Assembly (NCBI GenBank): GCA_037951105.1
Contig: JBAMJV010001860.1
Span: forward strand, 1-64,000
Origin: Echinarachnius parma
Lineage: Eukaryota > Echinodermata > Echinoidea > Clypeasteroida > Echinarachniidae
Direction: 5' to 3'
DNA length: 64,000 nucleotides
Part shown: positions 56,656 through 64,000 of the stretch, one piece after another
How positions within the stretch are numbered: position 1 is the first letter of the stretch
Layout of the letters: the number at the start of each line of letters is the position of its first letter
Translations under genes and position numbers: made by a program
Notes under the pieces: model-generated
The model's database searches: none
Told to the model about the DNA's origin: nothing
The model's input: the letters and a program-made list of their open reading frames with translations, nothing else

Positions 56656-57639
56656 ACTACTTTTTATTCTCGTTTTATTATTATGGGTTTAGTAATCGGT
56701 AAATTTAGGTTTAGGGTCAGGTTAAGAATTAGCAGGGCAATTGACGCCAAAGCAGATGATATTGAACCTCTCCAGGCCTTTATAAACTCTGTTCTACAAC
56801 TAAAAGGGTGTTCTGTTCCCTCCCACCTTGCAAGGTCTTTAAAAAGTAGAGGATAATTCGATTTACCGCCAAAATGGAAAATCAATTATAGACAAACATG
56901 TTTTTGAAATCTTCATACAAAATGCTATAAACCCTGTCTCCTGCGTCTTCGCTTTTTAAATCTGGCGATTATTAATATATCCAACCTTCAAATTAGTTTA
57001 CCTAGCTTCCATTTAGGAAGGGAAGAAGACGCCATTAATGATGATAGGTCTCCTTCAGTCTTATTCCTTGTGTTATGTGGTTGTGAGTCAGTGTCCTTTC
57101 TGGATATATCATTTGATGCAGTATTATTTATATGTTGGATGAATTTTGATAGACATTTTGACGATTTATTATTGATTTATCCTTTTTCCTTTTTGTAAAT
57201 CTTAGTTTAATCAAATGTTAGAGAAAACTAAATTGTTTTGATTTCCTTTATTTTTGTTAAGGAGGGGTTGATTTGATGTACAATAACCACATTAACATTT
57301 TAGTATAAAGTTTACGGTCTCTCTGAAATGTTTGTAATTTGTTCAAATGGGATACTGGTCTAGACTGAACTACGTATTACCTAAAAACATTTTAGAAGAA
57401 TGGTACGAACTAAAGAACTTTCTTTAAAAAAAAATATTTTCTGTTATGGCGAAAATTTTGTTTTAACGGATCATGGATTTCTTGGGGACCTTTAAGATAT
57501 TCCTGTCAAAAGGTCATATACTGTGGGCTCACTTACCATGCTTACCATTAGTATGACAGCCAGAAACGTGTTTCCTAGTATCCGGTCGCTAAGTGGTCGG
57601 GAAATTGCCACTAACATTTTACATTAATCATAATATCTA
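56656..57639. other. AT-rich spacer
   Basis: The ORF tail ending at 56856 (AIDAKADDIEPLQAF) is mixed in composition but has no recognisable family. Otherwise nothing is seen. Confidence 0.5.
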
Positions 57640-59900
57640 TAGAAGAACATTATCCCCGTCTTTTATAAATCCCATGAGAATATTCGCTGATGAGTTACAT
57701 TATTAGCACAGCAGACTAGCCAGAGGTTCGTTCATTCTCGGGAGGGGGGTGAGGTAGATATTCAACTAAATGAGGGGGAAGTCACAGCAAACAATTGTTA
57801 TAATGATATCTAGGAGAACATTGTCCCCCACTTTTAAAACTCCCTTTATTCAGACTATAAACTGTAATGTGACATTATTTTCACAGCAGACTAGCCAGAG
57901 GTTCGTTAATTCCTTGGATAGGGGTGGGGCAGATCTTCGATTTAATGCATTAAAGAATCCCCCCCCCCCCCCCCCCACCTTCTAAAAAAAATTCGTGGAG
58001 AATATAATCTGTAATGTGACATTATTTTCTCAGTAGAGTAGCCAGGGGTTCGCTCATTCTTGGGAGGGGTGAGGCAGATATTCAACTAAATGAGGGGGAA
58101 TCCACTGCAAACAATGGTTATGTTCATATCTAGAGGAACATTTTCCCTTCTTTAAAAAATATCCCTTGATTATTAAAGTACATGATAGCTGCAATGTGCC
58201 ATTCCCATGCATACAGATGAGTAAAGTAGCAAGGGGCTTGTCCATTCCTGGGAGAGGGGTGGAGCAGAAATTCAACTAAATGAGGGGGAATCTACTGCAA
58301 ACGATTGTTATGTTCATATATATATATAGAGAAACATTATCATTTCTTTCACAGCAGACTAGCCAGAGGTTCGTCTATTGCTGGGAGAGGGTTGGGGCAG
58401 ATATACAACTAAATGAGGGGGAAGCCACTGCAAACAATTGTTATGTTCATATCTATATAATTATAGAGAAACATCTCTTCTTCTAAAATCCCTTGAGAAT
58501 ATATAATCTGTAATGTGACATTTCCATGCATACAGATGAGTAGAGTATTTAGGGATTTGTATATAGATTCCTAAGAGATAATATATCTAGATGGCGGGAA
58601 ATATTGAAGTAAGCTTGGGTGCAGCAAGTGCAAGCTTGTTTTATCTAGACGGAAATGATAGCCTCTTCTAAAGATCCCTTAACCCTATTAAGGCCGGGGG
58701 GGGGGGGGGCCATAATGGCCCCCCCCCCCCCCTCCGGAATTTTTTTTATTGCTCCAAAACGCTGCAAGATGACGCGCCGCTGCTTGGTGACTTTTTTCTT
58801 TCGGGTCTTGCGCACGTTTTAAAACAAAAATTTCGAAAATCGGACCCTCCGTTACAAAGTCACGTGACCTTTTGTCTATGCATGTCAGCCCGAAAATCGC
58901 TAAATTTCGTGATTTGTGTACAAAACATATGGAAATATCAATTTTCATAAAATGAGGTGTATTATTAGATATTTGGTGTTGTTTACATTTTATATGTTGG
59001 TTTTGGGGTTCAAAACAGTTAAATTATAGTTAGAAATAAAATAAACAACAAAAACAATAAAATACATAAGTTAAAAAAACAAAGAAATACATAAGAAATT
59101 AATAAAACAATAGAAAACAAAAGGAAGAACCGGGCTCTTCCAATTCTTTTTGTTGTAGTATCATTCCAAATGCTCTAAAGAATATATGTAGTGAAAACCA
59201 GAGTTTAATTATGAAGAATATATGATTTATGGGTAAAAATATGAATTTCATGACTTATTTGCCTAAATTACCATAAATATGCAAATTAATGAATTTTTCA
59301 AAATTTTTAAAAATTACCATTGTATTCTATACACTTCACTTATCACGCGTGCACATTTTTACGGCGATCGGCCGCTCCGCGGCCGAGATCTTAGGGGGGG
59401 GGCCATAATGGCCCCCCCCCCCCGGCCTGCTGAAGACCTCAAATAGCCCGGCCTTAATAGGGTTAAGAATATATTAAGCTGTATATGTGACGTCAACACG
59501 CATACAAATGAATAGAGTATATGCAGGGATTTGTAGATTCCTGTGAGATAGGTAAGGGGGAAAAATATTGAAGTAAATTACCGAGTGATGAAGCCAGTGC
59601 GAAACAAAGTATCTATTTAGAGGAACATTATCCGCTCCTCTAAAAATCTCTTGAGAATATATAATCTGTAATGTGACATTCCCATGCATAAAGATTAGAG
59701 TAGAGTATCTAGGGATTTGTAGATTCATGTGAGATAGATGAGGAGAAATGTTGAAGTAAATTAGGGTGCAGCAAGTGCAAGCTTGTTTTATCTAGAGAAA
59801 AATGATACCCTCTTCTAAAAATCCCTTAAGAATATAAGCTGTAATGTGGCATCCACGCGCATTAATGTGAGAGTAGAGTACTTATGCAAGATCCAGCTGG
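57640..59900. repeat. Satellite-like array, unit about 145-185 bp
   Basis: The block AG(C/T)AGA(C/G)TAGCCAG(A/G)GGTTCG, then ATTCAACTAAATGAGGGGGA, CAAACAATTGTTATG, AGAACATT and GAGAATAT(A)AA(T/C)TGTAATGTGAC recurs near 57708, 57885, 58028, 58205, 58350, 58535, 59508, 59692 and 59866. The right-hand units are a variant with AGAGTATCTAGGGATTTGTA. The array is split by the element at 58683-59462. Confidence 0.9.
58683..59462. mobile_element. piggyBac-like non-autonomous element, 780 bp
   Basis: TTAA duplications (58679-58682 and 59463-59466) flank perfect 16-bp terminal inverted repeats CCCTATTAAGGCCGGG/CCCGGCCTTAATAGGG. TTAA targeting with CCC-starting ends is the signature of piggyBac-type elements. 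Just inside each end is a GGGGGGCCATAATGGCCCCCC hairpin-like block, shortened here. The unoccupied paralogous site is at 59826-59829 (AATCCCTTAAGAATATAAG). An 86-codon minus-strand ORF over the left end has no transposase motif. The right interior has GCGATCGGCCGCTCCGCGGC. Confidence 0.92.
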
Positions 59901-61237
59901 GGGTAGAAAGAGGTAAAGTAGGAGACAATAATTTTCATGAAGATTCAACCTCTATTAAAAAAAAGAAAAATGTTAAAGGGTACCACCACCCACAAATAAT
60001 ATTCTTATTATAGAAAGGTAACATCTTTAGTATTCCATTCCTTCAACAAGTTCACAAAAATATGTTTTCAGAAAAAAAAATATATAATTGGTAAACGCAT
60101 CACCATTCTCAACCATGCGTTCATGCGGTCTAAATTGCGAAGACTGCGCAGAGCCAAAGCGCTCTATGCAGAGCAAACGAATCATCCGGGATTCTATTGA
60201 CGTACGCGTGAAAGCATTGGCGCACTCGCAAATGCTTGGCCCGTATGGAACCAGGAAATAGCAGTGGTTCCGTAAGTGGTGGAAATTAATTGCTTTGTTT
60301 ATGAATTACACAACCCTTTGCAAAATGTTGGGTATCTATTTGATATCACAAAACGGTACCAAAACATATAATAATGTGTTGTTCTTTGCCTGGTGGTCCC
60401 CTTTAAGTGCGTATAAAGCTTTTGATTAGTATACGTGTTGTAGATTGAGAACACGAACCTTCCAGATTACGCATATATAGTGATTGATAGTTACATGAAT
60501 TGTATTTACACGTCGTGTATTTCCCATGAATGTTACACATGTTATGAACTTCATGGAAATATAGTGGAACATTTTGTCATTTTAACATCTACAAAACTAT
60601 TATGATAATAATATTCACGTTTGGGGATAGTAATTGATACGTTCGATTTGCACGTTTGTTCCACATGACTATTTATAATTTCATAACCTTTATTGAACAC
60701 GTCGAATTCCATTATTAGAACATCGTAGAACATATTTTTTGAAAAAATTAAAACAACTTTAGCTATATAAAAATCCTGTATAAGCATTGTTGTATCTATA
60801 TAAACGCGCATTTTATGATTTAAAGTTCAGAGAAATTATAGTGTAACATATTACATGTGTTTTACGTATCGATGTAATTAAATTAGTTGGAAATGGGTTT
60901 GTATATAAACACACATTAGCCTATATATACAATTAATTATGATCAAACTGGAACAGTGTGCGCAAGAAATCAAACGTCTTCAATTTCTCATATAATATGC
61001 CCAAGTTCTCAGACCACTGTCGTTATCATGGTTATGAGTCGAATCTCTGCTAGTTGGTGAGATTTGCTCTCCTTGTGATCCAGTCTCTTGGAAAGGATGC
61101 CAAAATGCGATTCTCAATAATCACTCGAATCACGTTGAATGTAAATTACAAAAACATTAACACTCTCCATATTATATTCGTTTCCTCCCATGCAGGTATG
61201 TGCATTCTGGTACAAGAACGAATCCGTATAGTCAGTA
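59901..61237. other. AT-rich spacer
   Basis: No supported gene, array or inverted repeat is seen. Confidence 0.5.
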
Positions 61238-61239
61238 TA

Positions 61240-61972
61240 CACTACTCACAACAAGTAAGTACCCCCCCTAGCATTTTTTCATATATCTCAAAAAGTATAT
61301 CACCGAATTTGATCATTCCAACGGTAATGGATGCGCAATTTTCTTACGCACAATGTGAGTGGTAAATGGTTGCCATAGCGTTACATTTTCATCATTAAAA
61401 AAATGAATTTTCTAAAACAAAGTGCCAACAAAAAAGTTGCACTTTCAGTTTTATTTGGCATAGTGGGTACATTTTGTATACGAGTAAACATCTTTATTGG
61501 ACACACAAATCTATTATGTAATCCACTACTACTGCTGCATTGTTCTTAGTGACACCATTTTTCTAAAGCATGCATTTTTTCTAAAACAATAGGCCTTTCA
61601 ATATGAAATTGCTGGGGATTAGAATGGCCGAAGTCATGTCCTGTTTTCATCTTTATTGAAGTTGGCCTAATTCACTAATCTGTTATGTAATTCAGTACTA
61701 CTGCTGCATTGTTCACAGTGGAACCAGTTTTCAAAAGCTTACTCGTGTACAAAATGTACCCACTATGCCAAATAAAACTGAAAGTGCAACTTTTTTTTTG
61801 GCACTTTGTTTTAGAAAATTCATTTTTTGATGATGAAAATTTACCATTTACCACTCACATTATGCGTAAGAAAATTGCGCATCCATTACCTTTTGAATGA
61901 TCAAAATCGGTGAAATACTTTTTGAGATATATGTCAAAATGCTAGGGGGGTACTTACTTGTTGTGAGTAGTG
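61240..61972. mobile_element. Foldback element with TA borders, 733 bp
   Basis: The ends are CACTACTCACAACAAGTAAG and its reverse complement, and TA lies on both sides (61238-61239, 61973-61974). The arms run 61240-61487 and 61739-61972. The 250-bp middle contains an imperfect direct repeat (CATCTTTATTG ... ACTACTGCTGCATTGTTC) with period about 160-170 bp. No transposase. TA borders suggest the Tc1/mariner superfamily. Confidence 0.92.
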
Positions 61973-61974
61973 TA

Positions 61975-63064
61975 CAGAGCGTATCAAAAAAAGCGTTACA
62001 CTTTTGAACATTTTTTCAAAATTACATTTTTATATATTTAGAAGATTTTTTCATGTCGATGGATGCCCAATGGTCTCATATATCAAGTGCCACTAACAAA
62101 ACAAATTTTCGTTCACGCTTGGGCGAACACTGACTGTTTTTGTACAGAGTGTCAAAAATGGCTTGTGCCAATTTGAAAGAAGAGGGACAATTAAACCAGC
62201 AGACAGAATAAGTACTCCCATTCAAACAAATTGCTCTTTGCCATGAATTTAAGATTATTTTATGATAGTGTAATCATTTTGTGGCAATTTTCTATCATAA
62301 TTTAAATGATTTCATTGCTTTATGCATGGGTTAGAATAAATAAGCTATAGATTGATAGATAATAAAAGGATTTGCATCGTTAATGACAAAATTTCCAGCC
62401 TGTCCTCATTAACGATGCAAATCCTTTCATTGAGTGTGACACATACAAAAGATGACCCAGAAGCATGCATGAACGAATATTCATGTTGATAGATTGATGG
62501 GCTGATTGGATTGATAGATTGATGGATTGATTGATGGATTGATTAATGGATTGATGGATTGATTTCTCATTGATTGATTGATGAATCGGTTGAATGATTT
62601 GAAGATTAATTGATTTGGTACTTTTTGAATGAATGACTGGCATGTGGTTTTGATGTGTCTGTGCTTTAAACAAGATCTTGAAGTAATTACCCATTATTGA
62701 TTCTCACCCATGCATATAAAACAATGAAATCAGTTAAATTATTATAGAAAATTGCCACAAAATTATTACACAATCATAAAATATTCTTAAATTTATGGCA
62801 AAGAGCAATTTGTTTGAATGGGAGTACTTATTCAGTCTGCTGGTTTAATTGTCACTCTTCTTTCAATTTGGCGCAAGCCATTTTTGACACTCTGTACAAA
62901 AACTGTCAGTGTTCTCCCAAGCGTCAACGAAAATTTGTTTTGTTAGTGGCACTTAATAGATGAGACCATGGGGCATCCATCGACATGAAAAAATCTTATA
63001 AATATATAAAAGTGTAATGTTGACAATTTTTTCAAAAGTGTAACGCTTTTTTTGATACGCCCGG
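61975..63064. mobile_element. Foldback element with TA borders, 1,090 bp
   Basis: The left end CAGAGCGTATCAAAAAAAGC and the right end (read inward) CCGGGCGTATCAAAAAAAGC are followed by GTTACACTTTTGAA in both. TA borders lie at 61973-61974 and 63065-63066. Arms of about 360 bp (61975-62334 and 62699-63064) enclose a loop that holds a 22-bp perfect hairpin (62365-62386/62406-62427) and an irregular (GATTGATG)n tract at about 62480-62590. No transposase is present. The minus-strand INQSINQS ORF comes from the GATT tract. Confidence 0.92.
62365..62427. repeat. 22-bp perfect hairpin in the foldback loop
   Basis: AAAGGATTTGCATCGTTAAT (continuing GA) pairs without mismatch with the right arm TCATTAACGATGCAAATCCTTT less two bases, with a 19-base loop. 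It contains the octamer-like ATTTGCAT. Confidence 0.95.
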
Positions 63065-63066
63065 TA

Positions 63067-63469
63067 TAGGCAATGCGTTATTAAACAAACGTCTCACACT
63101 CATAGTTCTTTATTCGGCAATAGAGCGCATAAGATGGGACAAACTCACATATACACTCAGTCCTATACTATGAATATTTAACAAATTACGTGACACGAGG
63201 TTTGTCACCAAGAAGTGTCTGCAAGCTCACTCATTCTTTGGGAAACAATGCAGGGAAACAAAAGAGGCAGACACCGATCGAGTCACCCTCTAATGCAATT
63301 TCCAATACGTTAGGCCCTTAGGTCAAACGTCTACTATTAAAGAAGACAGTGAAAGCTACAGTATATGGGCAAGTCCCTGGTAGATCCGTGCGATCCTTCA
63401 CTTTTCCATTCTATAATGTCAAAAGCCTGGCTAGAAGACAGAAGATACCGTGTTTGAAGTACTGAAGTA
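63067..63469. other. Spacer, possibly SINE tail
   Basis: The part nearest 63470 may be the body of the minus-strand SINE. Otherwise nothing is recognised. Confidence 0.45.
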
Positions 63470-63541
63470 TTTGGCCAAGGTTCAAACCAAGGACCTCACG
63501 TGTATTATGCGGACACTCTAACCACTAAGCGTCTGTACCCG
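63470..63541 (-). mobile_element. tRNA-derived SINE head, minus strand
   Basis: Read on the minus strand, GACGCTTAGTGGTTAGAGTG fits an A-box/D-arm and TTGGTTTGAACCTTGG contains the B-box core GGTTTGAACC, with tRNA-like spacing. The anticodon arm is degenerate. A body would extend to lower coordinates. Confidence 0.6.
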
Positions 63542-64000
63542 GTTAGAAGTATAATAAACAAACTTAGTTTCTTTTCAAGATAAAACAAGAACCCGCCAAT
63601 GTGTTTAATTATGTAAAATCATTTTCCCGTGTACAAGATTGACTATGCCAGCACTTTTTGATTAAAAGGAAAACGCATAGCTATTTTGTTTAAAATGTTC
63701 TTGATTTTCCTTTTTCAATCTTTGAAAAGCAAGCGTGGTCTTTGCGGGAAGAATGACCGTTGGTATTTGGTTTTCCTTTTAAGATTAATCGTCCAAACCT
63801 CCTTTAATTCATCACCCGGCGATGCAGGCAATCATTATTCCTGACGGAAAATGAAATATTCATTCATCCAATCTCGCGCTGGTGCATTAAAGATGCCAGC
63901 GTTTTGTCAACGTCAAATGTATTTCTTCTACCCGAAATGTTTATTTTCACGACGGGTTAAATGCCCTTTGATGGCCTAGCTCAGCTAAAAGGGGTCACTT
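63542..64000. other. No feature seen
   Basis: AT-rich sequence to the window edge without a recognisable gene or repeat. Confidence 0.5.

Noticed and set aside
55890-56856. 270- and 212-codon ORFs with Phe or Ser homopolymers
   Set aside because: They are read-through of a TTC microsatellite.
57770-57985. 71-codon ORF in the 57.6-59.9 kb array
   Set aside because: The same frame is not maintained in sister units, and it ends in a poly-C run.
58688-58948. 86-codon minus-strand ORF in the piggyBac-like element
   Set aside because: Part of it is the poly-G/poly-C end read as Gly/Pro. There are no transposase motifs.
1-64000. CRISPR array or bacterial operons
   Set aside because: The direct repeats are minisatellites without unique spacers. 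There are no dense ORFs or ribosome-binding sites, and the sequence is clearly eukaryotic in style.

Overview
This window looks like non-coding, repeat-dense nuclear DNA from an invertebrate animal, most likely a marine deuterostome such as an echinoderm. The support is indirect. The DNA is AT-rich, with long poly-G and poly-C tracts tied to a recurring GTGGCGTAGC-type repeat. It holds many short inverted-repeat (MITE-like) elements, tRNA-derived SINE heads, and decayed LINE copies. There is no operon-like packing and there are no long clean ORFs. The phylum is an inference; I could not test it.

I found no host gene I can support. The only protein-coding remains I recognise belong to mobile elements. 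They are a 5'-truncated, frameshifted non-LTR retrotransposon reverse transcriptase (40335-42014, +), the last 30-odd codons and 3' tail of a second LINE (about 36590-36912, +), and a frameshifted fragment resembling Crypton/DUF3504 tyrosine-recombinase-like proteins (14255-14745, -). The longest ORF (559 codons, 4152-5831) is an artefact of a 96-bp minisatellite whose period is a multiple of three.

Layout. 1-7.1 kb: a SINE head, an inverted array of GGTTCGTTATTCCGAA, poly-G/poly-C elements and the 96-bp minisatellite. 7.1-10 kb: three TGACGTCA sites, then a 0.7-kb tandem duplication carrying nested MITEs. 10-20 kb: G-rich repeats, a 230-bp palindromic MITE, minisatellites, a 170-bp hairpin and the recombinase fragment. 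20-30 kb: poly-G/C elements, a 528-bp mariner-type foldback, several copies of a 390-bp TTAA MITE, and a MITE inserted within a MITE. 30-33 kb: a 2.67-kb terminal-inverted-repeat element full of CACACTGTGGTA repeats. 33-44 kb: mostly featureless DNA with the two LINE remnants. 45-49 kb: a nested foldback around a TTCTTGATATCAAGAA palindrome array, then tandem repeats interrupted by a TTAA MITE. 50-56 kb: a 200-bp-class array and several small MITEs, a SINE and a 350-bp TTC tract. 57.6-59.9 kb: a satellite-like array interrupted by a 780-bp piggyBac-like non-autonomous element. 61.2-63.1 kb: two large foldback elements joined tip to tip at one TA dinucleotide.

The most useful biology is that the window records several transposition events together with their own unoccupied paralogous sites. 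Three TTAA-flanked elements (72, 379 and 780 bp) interrupt duplicated sequence whose other copy is uninterrupted and carries a single TTAA. This fixes element boundaries and insertion order without external data.
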